Below the pieces are notes generated by a model. It saw only the letters and a program-made list of their open reading frames with translations. It did not search any database and had not been told where the DNA came from. From Myxococcota bacterium (lineage in GTDB: Bacteria; Myxococcota_A; Bradymonadia; UBA7976; UBA1532): a stretch of DNA of 64,000 nucleotides. Below, in pieces: positions 8,721-17,789 of this stretch. The translations under genes and the position numbers were made by a program. The DNA lies in contig CAUJDF010000069.1 of NCBI GenBank assembly GCA_963169045.1, positions 62,001 to 126,000 on the forward strand, written 5' to 3'. Position 1 is the first letter of the stretch; each line of letters starts with the position of its first letter.

Positions 8721-9523
8721 CGGCGCGCGTCCCGAGGGCGCAGCTCGTCGAGGAGCGGCCGGCCGAGGCGCTCCGTCGGCGGCGGGCGGCGCTCGAAGAA
8801 CTCGCGAAGGCGGGGGTCGGGCGAGGCGCGGACCTCGTCCAGGGCGCCCTGGGCGATCACCTCGCCGCCGACGAGCATGACCACGCGATCGGCGATGCGC
8901 TCGACGCTGCTCAGCTCGTGGGTGATCGCGACCACCGACACGTGCAGCCGCCGGGCGAAGAAGACGAGCAGCTCGTCGATGCCGGCGGAGACGACGGGGT
9001 CGAGGCCCGCGGACGGCTCGTCGCAGAAGAGGACCTCGGGATCGAGGATCGACGCGCGGGCGAGCGCCGCGCGCTTCTGCATGCCGCCGGAGAGCTCCGA
9101 GGGGCGGCGATCGCGGGCGTCGGCGAGGCCCACCTGGGCCAGGCGGAGGTCGACCATGCGGTCCATGAGCGCCGGCGGCAGGCGCGTGTGCTGCTCGAGC
9201 GGCAGGCGCACGTTCTCGCCGACGGTCATCGACCCGAAGAGGGCACCCTGCTGGAAGAGCATGCCGACGCGCCGCAGCACGGCCTCGCGCTCGGCCGCCG
9301 GCGCCCGCACGATGTCCAGGCCGAGCAGGGCGGTCGAGCCGGCGGAGGGCGCGAGCAGGCCGACGAGGCACTTGAGCAGCGTCGTCTTGCCGGAGCCGGA
9401 TCCGCCGAGCACGCAGGTGATCGCCCCGCGCGGGAAGTCTGCGTCGACGCCCCGCAGCACGCGGCGCTCGCCGAAGGCCAGGTCGAGGCCGCGCGCCCAG
9501 GCCACGAGGTCTACGTCAGCCAT
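8717..9523 (-). CDS. MlaF-type lipid transport ABC ATPase
   Basis: 268 residues. Walker A GGSGSGKTT, Q-loop LFQQGALF, signature LSGGMQKRAALAR, Walker B LFCDEPSAGLDP and switch ITHE are all intact. LSGGM with the SAGLDPV motif is typical of MlaF. It should power the STAS-MlaE permease and MlaD from the cytoplasmic face. Its start lies 13 bases inside the end of the permease gene. Confidence 0.92.
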   Translation of the reverse strand: MADVDLVAWARGLDLAFGERRVLRGVDADFPRGAITCVLGGSGSGKTTLLKCLVGLLAPSAGSTALLGLDIVRAPAAEREAVLRRVGMLFQQGALFGSMTVGENVRLPLEQHTRLPPALMDRMVDLRLAQVGLADARDRRPSELSGGMQKRAALARASILDPEVLFCDEPSAGLDPVVSAGIDELLVFFARRLHVSVVAITHELSSVERIADRVVMLVGGEVIAQGALDEVRASPDPRLREFFERRPPPTERLGRPLLDELRPRDARR

Positions 9524-10605
9524 ATCGTGTGCAGCGTCGTCACCGTCGTGTCGACGAGGACGAGCAGGAAGATGGAGGTGACCACCGACGCGGTCGTGGC
9601 GCGGCCGACCGTGTCCGGGCCGGACTTCGGCGCGAGGCCGTAGGCGACCGCCACGAAGACGATCACCCACGCGAACAGCACGCTCTTGAAGAGGCCGATG
9701 AGCAGGTCGCCGGGGACGACGAAGCGCAGCGTCTGCTGCAGGTACGCCTGCGGCGCGATGTCGAGGTAGGTCACGCCGATCAGCAGCCCGCCCAGCAGGC
9801 CGGCGGCGTCGGCGAAGACCGTGAGCGCGGGGACGGCGATCGTCATCGCGTAGAGGCGTGGGACCACGAGGTACTGCACCGGGTCGATCCCCATCACCTC
9901 GAGGGCGTCGACCTCCTCGCGCACGACCATGGTGCCGAGCTCGGCGGCGATGGACGAGCCGCTGCGGCCGATCACGACGACGGCGGTCATCACCGGGCCG
10001 AGCTCGCGCAGCACCGAGAGGGCGACGAGGTTGGCGACGAAGATGGAGGCGCCGAACTGGCGGAGCTGGTAGGCGGCCTGGAAGGCCAGCGCGAGGCCGA
10101 GCAGCAGCGCGATGGTGACCACGACGGGGGCGCCGTCGCTGCCGAAGCGCACGAGGTGGCGCACGGTCTCGGCGAACCGGCCGCGCGGGCCCCGCCAGGC
10201 GCTGGCGATCGCCAGCCACGCGGCGCCGCCGGCGAGGCGGAGCGAGCGCGCGAGCGCGGCGCCGGCCCCGTGGGCGCCGGCGCCCAGGTGCTCGAGGAAG
10301 GGGGCGCGGCGCCGGTGCGGGCGGACGGGCGGCAGGACGACCTGCTCGAGCACCTCCTCGTGCTCGGGGCGGGGGCCGGCGACGACGACGCGGCCGCCCG
10401 CGGCGCGGGCGCGGGCGCTGCCCTCGGCGAGCGCGGCGGCGCCCGCGGTGCCGAGCCGCGAGACGCCGGAGAGGTCGACGGTGACGTCCCCACCCTCGGC
10501 CACGCGGGCCTCGAGCGCGCGCCACAGCGCGGCGGCGGTCTCGGCGGTCAGGGGTCCGCGCACCCGCAGGGTGTCGCCGTCGGTCTCGATGCGGAGCTGC
10601 TCCAT
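9511..10605 (-). CDS. STAS-MlaE fusion permease
   Basis: 364 residues. An N-terminal STAS/MlaB-like domain (about 1-85, VTVDLSGVSRLGTAGAAAL) is fused to an MlaE permease domain (about 140-364) with MlaE landmarks RQFGASIFVANLV, LRELGPVMTA, ELGTMVVREEVDALEVMG and VVPRLYAM. In E. coli the STAS protein is the separate MlaB; fusion to MlaE is common in other proteobacteria. It leads the minus-strand mla unit and starts 19 bases after the pncB stop, so pncB and mla may share a transcript. Confidence 0.92.
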   Translation of the reverse strand: MEQLRIETDGDTLRVRGPLTAETAAALWRALEARVAEGGDVTVDLSGVSRLGTAGAAALAEGSARARAAGGRVVVAGPRPEHEEVLEQVVLPPVRPHRRRAPFLEHLGAGAHGAGAALARSLRLAGGAAWLAIASAWRGPRGRFAETVRHLVRFGSDGAPVVVTIALLLGLALAFQAAYQLRQFGASIFVANLVALSVLRELGPVMTAVVVIGRSGSSIAAELGTMVVREEVDALEVMGIDPVQYLVVPRLYAMTIAVPALTVFADAAGLLGGLLIGVTYLDIAPQAYLQQTLRFVVPGDLLIGLFKSVLFAWVIVFVAVAYGLAPKSGPDTVGRATTASVVTSIFLLVLVDTTVTTLHTIWLT

Positions 10606-10624
10606 GCCCTCCGGGATCCGCCAG

Positions 10625-11959
10625 TCAACGCCGGCGACTCTCGATCAGGGACAGTCGATCGGCTTCGAGGGCTTCGCTCGGCAGGGCGGGGTAGGGCGGA
10701 TCGGCGGGGGCGAGCGCGCGCACGCGCGCCGGCAGGCGGTCGATCTCGCGGCGGGCGAGCGCGCGCGCCTCGTCGAGGGCGGGCGTCGCGAGGCGGCGAC
10801 CGCCGCACATCACCGGCGCCAGGAGCGGGCGACCTCCGGGCGCCTCGTCGGCGCGTCCGATCACGTCGCGGACGGCGCGCCCCCCGTCGAGGAAGCGGAA
10901 CACCTGCTTGCGACCCGGCCAGATCGGCTTGCCGGGCGAGAGCTTCGTGCGGCCGCGGCCGTCGTACTCGACCAGCTTGTAGGCGAGGTCCAGCGCGGGG
11001 GCGTCGGCGGAGACGATCATCGCGGTGCCGACGCAGAAGACGTCGATGGGCGCCCCGGCGGCCACGAGCGCGGCGACCGCCTCTTCGTCGAGGCCGCCGC
11101 TGGCGAAGATGGCCGTGTCGTGCAGTCCGCCGTCGTCGAGCAGCCGGCGCGCCCGCACGGCGAGGTCGCCCAGGTCGCCGGAGTCGAGCCGGATCGCGCG
11201 CGGCCGCAGGCCCTCGTCGCGGGCCAGCTCGACGATCCGCGCGACGGCGGCGAGCGTGTCGTAGGTGTCCACGAGCAGCACCGGGTCGGGATAGAGGGCC
11301 GCGAACGCCCGGAACGCCCCGGCTTCGTCCGCGTGGGCCTGGACGTAGGCGTGGGCCATCGTGCCCGCGACCGGGACGCCGTACGTGTAGCCGGCGAGGG
11401 TATCGCTCGTGCCGCCGACGCCGGCGACGTGGAAGGCGCGCGCCGACTTGAGCGCGGCGTCGGCGCCGTGCGCGCGGCGGATGCCGAAGTCGATGACCGG
11501 GCGTCCGGCGGCGGCCTCGACGACGCGCGCCGCCTTGCTCGCCAGCAGCGTCTGCAGGTGCAGCGTGTTCATCAGCAATGTCTCGACGAGCTGCGCCTCC
11601 GGCATCGGCGCCTCGACCTCGAGCAGCGGCTCGTTGCCGAACACCGGCGTGCCCTCGGCCACTGCGCGCACCTCGCCCGTGAAGCGCAGACGCGCGAGCC
11701 AATCGACGAATTCCTGAGAGAATTCGCGGCGTGACGCGAGGTAGTCGAGCGCGGGGCCGTCGAACGCGAACCGTTCGAGCGCCACGAGGGCGTCCTCGAG
11801 ACCGCAGGCGACGAGGTAGTTCCGCGTCGGCGGGAGGCGGCGCACGAGCAGGTCGAAGACGGCGGGGCGGTCCATGCCCTCGCGCCAGTACGCCTGCGCC
11901 ATGGTCAGCTCGTAGAGATCCACGAGCGAAGCGGCATTGCGGTCGTCGACCCAGGCCAT
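10625..11959 (-). CDS. pncB: Nicotinate phosphoribosyltransferase
   Basis: 444 residues. PncB makes nicotinate mononucleotide from nicotinate and PRPP in NAD salvage. Family segments include DLYELTMAQAYW near the N-terminus, FDLLVRRLP, DFGIRRAHG, GGTSDTLAGY, LLVDTYDT, IRLDSGDL and FASGGLDEE. The ATG at 11959 is set by AGGAGG five bases upstream; longer extensions in this frame are not conserved. A Nudix protein with an NrtR-like C-terminus is encoded at about 36 kb, and NrtR proteins regulate NAD genes, but no link is proven here. Confidence 0.93.
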   Translation of the reverse strand: MAWVDDRNAASLVDLYELTMAQAYWREGMDRPAVFDLLVRRLPPTRNYLVACGLEDALVALERFAFDGPALDYLASRREFSQEFVDWLARLRFTGEVRAVAEGTPVFGNEPLLEVEAPMPEAQLVETLLMNTLHLQTLLASKAARVVEAAAGRPVIDFGIRRAHGADAALKSARAFHVAGVGGTSDTLAGYTYGVPVAGTMAHAYVQAHADEAGAFRAFAALYPDPVLLVDTYDTLAAVARIVELARDEGLRPRAIRLDSGDLGDLAVRARRLLDDGGLHDTAIFASGGLDEEAVAALVAAGAPIDVFCVGTAMIVSADAPALDLAYKLVEYDGRGRTKLSPGKPIWPGRKQVFRFLDGGRAVRDVIGRADEAPGGRPLLAPVMCGGRRLATPALDEARALARREIDRLPARVRALAPADPPYPALPSEALEADRLSLIESRRR

Positions 11960-11964
11960 CGCGC

Positions 11965-11970
11965 CCTCCT
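11965..11970 (-). promoter_or_regulatory. Strong ribosome binding site of pncB
   Basis: AGGAGG, read on the minus strand, lies five bases before the ATG at 11959. It selects this start over upstream in-frame codons. Confidence 0.7.
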
Positions 11971-12070
11971 GTCCGAGCAACCGATGCCCGGCGGCCGCGC
12001 CGGGATGTGGGCGCCGCCGCGCCGTCACCACCCGGTGACCCGACCGTGTCGCACGCGGACCGTCTCCTCC

Positions 12071-12106
12071 ATGTGATCGGGCATGTGCTCGGGCATGTGC
12101 TCGGGG
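12071..12106. repeat. Three tandem 12-base units
   Basis: Three consecutive 12-base units (ATGTGATCGGGC, ATGTGCTCGGGC, ATGTGCTCGGGG) lie in the 187-base divergent region between pncB and the APC permease. They could be slippage or a binding site array. No clear promoter was identified in the gap. Confidence 0.5.
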
Positions 12107-12146
12107 GCCGCGGCCGCGGCACGGGAATCGCACTTCGACCCGTCGC

Positions 12147-13448
12147 ATGGACGCGCATCCCTCCGCGCCACCGGCCCTGCGGCGCGCCCTCGGCTGGCCC
12201 GCGCTGACCTTCGACGCCGTCGGGCTGATCCTCGGCGCCGGCATCTACTCGGTGATCGGCCTCGCCGCGGGCACGGCGGGCGAGGGGCTCTGGTGGAGCT
12301 TCGTCGTCGCGTCGGCGGCGGCGCTGCTCACGGGGCTGTCGTACGTGGAGCTGGCGACGATGCACCCCGTCGCGGGCGCCGAGTACGTGTACCTGCGCGA
12401 GGCGTTTCCCACCCGGCGCTGGGCGCCGCCGCTCGTCGGCTGGATGCTCGTCGCCTCGGGCGCCGCCACGGGCGCCGCCGTGGCGCTGGCCTTCGCCGAG
12501 ACGCTGCGGCTGTTCGTGGATTGGCCGCCGACGGCCGTCGCCGGCGCGCTGCTGCTCGCCGCCACCGCCATCAACCTGGTCGGGGTGCGCGAGTCGAGCC
12601 GCTTCAACGTGCTCTTCACGCTGGTCGAGGTGGGCGGGCTCGTGCTGTTCATCGCCCTCGGCGCGTCCGCCGAGGGCTTCGGCGACGCGCTCGCGGTGGC
12701 GCCCGGCGCCGGCCTGCTCCCCGCGGCGGCCCTCGTCTTCTTCGCCTACATGGGCTTCGAGGGGGTCGCCAACCTTGCCGAAGAGGCGCGGGACCCGGCG
12801 CGCGACCTGCCGCGGGCGGTGCTGCTGTCGCTGGCGATCACCACCGCGCTGTACGTGCTGGCGGCGCTGGCGGCGGTGGCGCTGCTGCCCGCGGCGACGC
12901 TGGCCGAGAGCCCCGCGCCGCTGGCCGATGCGGCGGCCCGCGCCACGCCCCGGGCCGCGGGCGTGCTGGCGGGCATCGGCCTGTTCGCCACCGCCAACAC
13001 CGCGCTCCTGCAGCTGCTGGTCTCGAGCCGCACGCTGCTGGCGATGGCCCGCGGCGGCGACGCGCCCCGCGCGCTGGCCCGCCTCTCGCCGGCACGGCGC
13101 ACGCCCACCGTGGCCTCGGTGGCGCTGCTCGGCGGCAGCCTCGTGCTCGTGCCGCTCGGCGACCTGCGCCTCGCCGCCGGGGTGGCCTCGTTGAGCGCCC
13201 TGGTCGCGTTCGGCGCCGTGCACGCCTCGCTCATCGCGCTGCGCTACCGCCGGCCGGACCTGCCGCGCCCGTTCCGCGTCGTGGGCAGCATCGGCCGCTT
13301 CCCGGTGCTGCCTGCGGTCGGCCTGGCGACGGTGCTCGTCCTCGTGGCGCAGCTCGAGGCGGCGGCGTGGGCGGTCGGCGGCGCCTGCGCGGCGGCGGCG
13401 CTGGTCCTCGGCGCGCGGCGAGGCGCGCGCGACCGGCGGGCGAACTGA
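12147..13448 (+). CDS. APC-superfamily amino acid permease
   Basis: 433 residues, about 12 hydrophobic segments. The N-terminal helix LILGAGIYSVIGLAAG with the GAGIY motif is the unwound substrate-binding region of APC transporters. YVYLREAFP and FAYMGFEGVANLAEEARDP are typical of the CAT/YfnA-like group. It should import amino acids or polyamines in exchange or with protons; specificity cannot be read. It stands alone on the plus strand, divergent from pncB, and ends nine bases from the convergent copZ-like gene. Confidence 0.9.
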   Translation: MDAHPSAPPALRRALGWPALTFDAVGLILGAGIYSVIGLAAGTAGEGLWWSFVVASAAALLTGLSYVELATMHPVAGAEYVYLREAFPTRRWAPPLVGWMLVASGAATGAAVALAFAETLRLFVDWPPTAVAGALLLAATAINLVGVRESSRFNVLFTLVEVGGLVLFIALGASAEGFGDALAVAPGAGLLPAAALVFFAYMGFEGVANLAEEARDPARDLPRAVLLSLAITTALYVLAALAAVALLPAATLAESPAPLADAAARATPRAAGVLAGIGLFATANTALLQLLVSSRTLLAMARGGDAPRALARLSPARRTPTVASVALLGGSLVLVPLGDLRLAAGVASLSALVAFGAVHASLIALRYRRPDLPRPFRVVGSIGRFPVLPAVGLATVLVLVAQLEAAAWAVGGACAAAALVLGARRGARDRRAN

Positions 13449-13457
13449 CGGGGCGGA

Positions 13458-13676
13458 TCAGGCGACGGTGGCGTCGTAGCCGGCGTCGTCGAGCGCGGCG
13501 AGGAGGGCGTCGGTCGTCGTGCCCGCGTCGTGCCGGACGAGCGCCTTGCCCTCCTGTAGACGGACGTCGACCTCGGCGACGCCGGCCACGCCGCGGAGCG
13601 CCTCGTCGACGTGGTGGACGCAGTTGCGGCAGGTCATGCCCTGCACGTTCAGGACGGTCTCTTTGCGGTTGCTCAT
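13458..13676 (-). CDS. copZ: CopZ-like heavy-metal-associated copper chaperone
   Basis: 72 residues, a single HMA domain. GMTCRNC supplies the CxxC copper-binding pair near residues 16-19, and the ferredoxin-like fold is apparent from VHHVDEALRGVAGVAEVDV and LLAALDDAGYDATVA. It should carry Cu(I) to the P-type ATPase encoded divergently 128 bases away. Start ATG at 13676 with GGAGG-type sequence upstream. Confidence 0.9.
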   Translation of the reverse strand: MSNRKETVLNVQGMTCRNCVHHVDEALRGVAGVAEVDVRLQEGKALVRHDAGTTTDALLAALDDAGYDATVA

Positions 13677-13718
13677 GGGTTGCCTCCTGTGCGACCGGGC
13701 TGACGCGGTCCGGCGTCG

Positions 13719-13762
13719 GGAATTACAGTGCGCCGCATCGTGGTCGGAAGCGTAATGCGACG
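13719..13762. promoter_or_regulatory. Imperfect direct repeat in copZ-copA divergent region
   Basis: Two 17-base copies, at 13719-13735 and 13746-13762, share GGAA....A.TGCG.CG and start 27 bases apart. They lie between the divergent copper genes. Each begins with GGAA, as ECF-type -35 elements do, and an ECF sigma factor is encoded after copA; this is a candidate site only. Confidence 0.3.
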
Positions 13763-13804
13763 TCGTGCCGTGCGTCTTCCCGGGCGAACCGAGAGGGGTG
13801 CACG

Positions 13805-16063
13805 ATGAATGACATTCAGCTGCCGGTGCGCGGCATGACCTGCGCGAGCTGCGTCCGGCGCGTCGAGCGCGCGCTGCAGAAGGTGGACGGCGTGGGCGAG
13901 GCGTCGGTGAACCTCGTCGCCGAGCGCGCGTCGGTGGCCTTCGACCCGGCGCGCACCTCCGTCGAGGCCATCGCCGAGGCGATCGAGCGGGCCGGCTACC
14001 AGGTCCCGCGGGAGGCGCCGCCCGCCGACGACGCGCCGGCCCCCGATGCGGCCCTGCGGGCGGGCGGGCGGGACGCGGCGGAGGAGGCGGACCGCCGCGC
14101 CCTGAAGCGCGACTTCCTCGTGGCCGCGGCGCTGACGGTGCCGCTGCTCGTCGTCGCGATGTCGCACGGCGCGATCCCCGGCACGGACGGCCCGGTCGGG
14201 CGCTGGCTGCAGTTCGCACTGGCGACGCCGGTGGTGCTCGGCCCCGGCCGGCGGTTCTTCCGGCTGGCGTGGACGGCCCTGCGCCACGGCACGGCGGAGA
14301 TGAACACGCTGGTGGCGCTCGGGACGGGCGCCGCGTGGAGCTACTCGACCGTCGCCGTGGCCTTCCCCGGCGCCTTCCCGCACACGGCGCACGGCGTCCT
14401 CCCCCACGTCTACTTCGAGGCCGGCGCCGCGATCATCACCTTCGTCCTGCTCGGCCGGCTGCTCGAGAGCCGCGCCCGCAAGCGCCTCGCCGACGCCGTG
14501 CGCGGCCTCGTCGCGCTCCAGCCGAAGACCGCGCGCCGGCTCGTCGGCGACCGCGAGGAGGACGTGCCCGTCGAGCGGCTGCGGCCCGGCGAGCTGGTCC
14601 TCGTGCGGCCCGGCGAGCGCGTCCCCACCGACGGCGAGGTCGTGCGCGGCGCGTCCGCGGTGGACGAGTCGATGCTGACCGGCGAGAGCATGACCGTCGA
14701 CAAGGCCGCCGGCGCGCGCGTCTTCGGCGGCACGCTCAACCGCAACGGCTCGCTCACGTTCCGCGTCACCCGCACGGGGCAGGGGACGGCGCTCGCCCGC
14801 ATCGTCGAGGCCGTCGAGCAGGCGCAGGGGTCGAAGGCCCCGATCGCGCGCCTCGCCGACGTCGTCGCCGGCTGGTTCGTGCCCGTCGTCGTCGGCATCG
14901 CGGTCGTCACGTTCGCCGTCTGGCTGGCGATCGATCCGAGCAGCGACGGCCTGGCGACGGCCATCGAGCGGTTCGTGGCGGTGCTCGTGATCGCGTGTCC
15001 CTGCGCGCTGGGCCTCGCCACGCCGGCCGCCGTGGCCGTGGGGACGGGCCGCGGCGCCGAGCTCGGCGTGCTCGTCAAGGGCGGCGCGGTGCTCGAGGCG
15101 GCGAGCCGCGTCGACACGGTCCTGCTCGACAAGACGGGCACGCTCACCGCCGGCGAGCCCACGCTCACCGACGTGGTGGCGCTCGAGGACGAGGCGGCGC
15201 TGCTGTCGCTCGTGGCCGCCATCGAGCGCGAGAGCGAGCACCCCGTGGCGCGCGCCATCGTCGAGGGCGCGCTCGCCCGCGGAGCACGGCCCGGTGCCGT
15301 GCACGCCTTCGGCAGCGCCGCCGGCCAGGGGGTCGAGGGTGTCGTCGACGGGCGCCGCGTCCGCGTCGGCACCGGCGCGTGGCTGGCGCTCGCCGGCGTC
15401 GACACCGCGGCGCTCGAGGCGCAGGCCGACGCGCTCGCCGGCCTCGGGCGGACGCCCGCTTTCGTCGCGGTGGACGGGCGCCTCGCCGGCCTTGTGGCGG
15501 TGGCGGACCGGCCGACCGCCGAGGCGCGGCGCGTGGTCGAGGCGCTGCGCGACCTCGGCGTCGAGGTGGCGATGGTCACCGGCGACCGGGAAGGCGTCGC
15601 TCGCGCCGTGGCGGCGGAGCTGGGCATCACGCGCGTCCATGCCGGCGTCCGCCCCGAAGACAAGGCCGCCGTCGTCGCCGCCGAGCGCGCGCGCGGCCGC
15701 ACGGTGGCCATGGTCGGCGACGGCGTGAACGACGCCCCGGCGCTCGCCGGCGCCGACGTCGGCGTGGCCGTGGGGACGGGCGCCGACATCGCGGTCGCCG
15801 CCGCCGACATCGCGCTCCTGCGCGGTGGCATCGCGTCGCTGCCCGCGGCGCTGCGCCTCGCCCGCGCGACCCTGCGCAACATCCGCCAGAACCTCTTCTG
15901 GGCCTTCGTCTACAACGTCGTCGGCATCCCGATCGCCGCCGGCGCCCTCTACGTCTGGACGGGCTGGCTGCTGTCGCCGGTGCTCGCGAGCGCGGCCATG
16001 TCCCTGTCGAGCGTGTCCGTCCTGCTGAACGCCCTGCGCCTGCGCCGTTTCGGAGACGCCTGA
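13805..16063 (+). CDS. copA: Copper-exporting P1B-type ATPase
   Basis: 752 residues. The order is one N-terminal HMA domain with GMTCASC (Cys13/Cys16), membrane helices, an actuator domain with TGES, the transport motif CPC at 398-400, the phosphorylation motif DKTGTLT starting at Asp442, the SEHPVA His-Pro of the N domain, and GDGVND at 638-643. This is the CopA signature set for Cu(I) export across the inner membrane. The CorE-like sigma gene follows after three bases, and the copZ-like gene is divergent, so the three form a copper-detoxification unit. Confidence 0.95.
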   Translation: MNDIQLPVRGMTCASCVRRVERALQKVDGVGEASVNLVAERASVAFDPARTSVEAIAEAIERAGYQVPREAPPADDAPAPDAALRAGGRDAAEEADRRALKRDFLVAAALTVPLLVVAMSHGAIPGTDGPVGRWLQFALATPVVLGPGRRFFRLAWTALRHGTAEMNTLVALGTGAAWSYSTVAVAFPGAFPHTAHGVLPHVYFEAGAAIITFVLLGRLLESRARKRLADAVRGLVALQPKTARRLVGDREEDVPVERLRPGELVLVRPGERVPTDGEVVRGASAVDESMLTGESMTVDKAAGARVFGGTLNRNGSLTFRVTRTGQGTALARIVEAVEQAQGSKAPIARLADVVAGWFVPVVVGIAVVTFAVWLAIDPSSDGLATAIERFVAVLVIACPCALGLATPAAVAVGTGRGAELGVLVKGGAVLEAASRVDTVLLDKTGTLTAGEPTLTDVVALEDEAALLSLVAAIERESEHPVARAIVEGALARGARPGAVHAFGSAAGQGVEGVVDGRRVRVGTGAWLALAGVDTAALEAQADALAGLGRTPAFVAVDGRLAGLVAVADRPTAEARRVVEALRDLGVEVAMVTGDREGVARAVAAELGITRVHAGVRPEDKAAVVAAERARGRTVAMVGDGVNDAPALAGADVGVAVGTGADIAVAAADIALLRGGIASLPAALRLARATLRNIRQNLFWAFVYNVVGIPIAAGALYVWTGWLLSPVLASAAMSLSSVSVLLNALRLRRFGDA

Positions 16064-16066
16064 CCC

Positions 16067-16636
16067 ATGCGCGACCACGCCGCCGACGATCCCGCCCTCG
16101 AGACGACCCCCGCGGTGGCGCGGGCGCTCGTCGACAACCACCGCCAGTTCCTGGCCTTCGTCGAGCGCCGCGTCGGCGACCGCGCGCTGGCCGAGGACAT
16201 CCTGCAGGACGCCTTCGTCCGCTCTCTCGACAAGCTCGGGACGCTGCGCGACGACGAGTCGGCGGTCGCCTGGTTCTATCGCAGCCTGCGCAACGCGGTG
16301 ATCGACCACTTCCGCCGCCGCGGCACGGCGCAGCGCGGCCTCTCGGCCTTCGCCGAGGAGCTCCTGGCCGCGGAGGCGCCCGGCGACGAGGTGCGTGGCG
16401 TCGTGTGCCGCTGCGTCGCGCAGCTCGCCGCCACGCTCAAGCCCGAGTACGCCGACGCCCTCCGGCGGATCGAGCTCGACGGCGTCGCGGTGAAGGACTT
16501 CGCCGACGAGGCGGGCATCACGAGCAACAACGCCGCGGTGCGGGTCTTCCGCGCCCGCGACGCGCTCCGCAAGCAGGTGGCGCGCGCGTGCGGCACCTGC
16601 GCCACCCACGGGTGCGTCGACTGCACCTGTCGCTGA
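16067..16636 (+). CDS. corE: CorE-like ECF sigma factor with C-terminal Cys-rich domain
   Basis: 189 residues. Sigma region 2 (about 20-85, VGDRALAEDILQDAF) and region 4 (about 125-170, with IELDGVAVKDFADEAG) are separated by a linker carrying CRC (Cys114/Cys116). The tail CGTCATHGCVDCTCR holds five Cys (175, 178, 183, 186, 188) and one His. This layout matches the CorE/ECF44 group described in Myxococcus xanthus, where the Cys-rich tail binds copper directly and switches the sigma factor without an anti-sigma factor. No anti-sigma gene is adjacent. It follows copA by three bases. Confidence 0.88.
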   Translation: MRDHAADDPALETTPAVARALVDNHRQFLAFVERRVGDRALAEDILQDAFVRSLDKLGTLRDDESAVAWFYRSLRNAVIDHFRRRGTAQRGLSAFAEELLAAEAPGDEVRGVVCRCVAQLAATLKPEYADALRRIELDGVAVKDFADEAGITSNNAAVRVFRARDALRKQVARACGTCATHGCVDCTCR

Positions 16637-16658
16637 AGTCGCCGCCGCGCTTGCCTCG

Positions 16659-17789
16659 GTGGGTCGTCTGCGGCGAAAGTTCAGCGCTCCGGTCGTTCAG
16701 GTCGATAATCACGGCACCGTGGCGGATTCTGCATCGCTGAGAGCCTCGGAGGGGGACGACGCCGCGCTCGCGCCGGCGCCGGCCGACACGCAGGCGCCAG
16801 GCGCCGCGCCCCAAGACGCGCGGCGGCGCTGGCGCGCGCTGGCGGCGACCGTCCTGGCCGCCGTGGCGACGATCGCGCTCGCCGACCTCGCCCTGCAGCG
16901 CGTGCGGCCGCTCTTCCCGCCCGTGCGCCACGTGCACGAGGGCGTCGCCGACCTCGCGGCGGGCGATCCGACGGTCCTCGTGCTCGGCTCCAGCCACGCG
17001 CGATCCTTCGACGCGGTGAAGGCGGCGGTGGAGTCGAGGACGTCGGGGCGCCAGCGCCTCGTGACGGTGCCCGTCGAGATGGGCGGCTTCACCTCGTATC
17101 TCTGGGTGCTCGAGCACCGCGTCGCCCCGCTGCTCGTCGCGCGGCGCGCGAGCCTGCGGCACCTCATGCTCGTCACCACGTTCTACGACGCCTGCTCGAC
17201 CGAGGTGAGCCGCAGCGACCTGAACGTGCCCGCCCGCGCCTGGACGATCGGCCACTACCTGCAGGACGTGCGCGAAGGCGGCCTGAGCGACTTCAACCGC
17301 AACTACGTCCGCGAGCGCGCGAAAGGCCTGGCGCCGTGGTCGGTCCTCGTCCAGGACCGCGGCGCCGGCAACATCGCCCACGCGCTCCGCCAGCTCGTGC
17401 AGCCGGAGACGAAGGGCGAGATCGTCGCCGAGGCGCGCGCCATCCTCGAGGCGCAGCACGCCGGCTGCCAGGACGAGCGCGAGCTGGTCTCCCTCGCGCG
17501 CATCGCCGACTTCGCCGCCGCCCGGGGGCTCGCGCTCACCGTCGTGCTCTTTCCGCTCGTGCCCGACATCGTCAGCGAGCAGGCGCGGCGCACCACGCTC
17601 GCCTGGTACGACGAGCGCGCCCGCAACCTCTCGATCGAGAAGGACTTTCGCGTCGTCGACCTCACGACGTCGACGCCGCTCGTCCTCGGGGACTTCGCGC
17701 CGGACCTCGACCACGTCACCGCCGCGGGCAACGCCCGGTTCGCGGCCTGGGTGCTCGACCACGACCTGCGCTGGCTGCTCGATCCATGA
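16659..17789 (+). CDS. SGNH/DltD-like membrane-anchored protein
   Basis: Up to 376 residues. One N-terminal membrane segment (about 60-80) precedes a domain with VLVLGSSHARSF (Ser111/112, block I) and a C-terminal DLDH (Asp349, His352), which match the Ser and DxxH catalytic elements of SGNH/DltD/AlgX-type O-acyl enzymes. The start is uncertain: GTG at 16659 (22 bases after corE) or the in-frame GTG at 16719 near GATAATC. The MBOAT gene overlaps its stop (ATGA). Together with MBOAT and an acyl carrier protein this suggests acyl transfer to an exported polymer. Confidence 0.72.
   Translation: MGRLRRKFSAPVVQVDNHGTVADSASLRASEGDDAALAPAPADTQAPGAAPQDARRRWRALAATVLAAVATIALADLALQRVRPLFPPVRHVHEGVADLAAGDPTVLVLGSSHARSFDAVKAAVESRTSGRQRLVTVPVEMGGFTSYLWVLEHRVAPLLVARRASLRHLMLVTTFYDACSTEVSRSDLNVPARAWTIGHYLQDVREGGLSDFNRNYVRERAKGLAPWSVLVQDRGAGNIAHALRQLVQPETKGEIVAEARAILEAQHAGCQDERELVSLARIADFAAARGLALTVVLFPLVPDIVSEQARRTTLAWYDERARNLSIEKDFRVVDLTTSTPLVLGDFAPDLDHVTAAGNARFAAWVLDHDLRWLLDP

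Noticed and set aside
13677-14219. Long minus-strand upstream extension of the copZ-like gene
   Set aside because: It runs antisense into copA, and the HMA domain begins right after ATG 13676.
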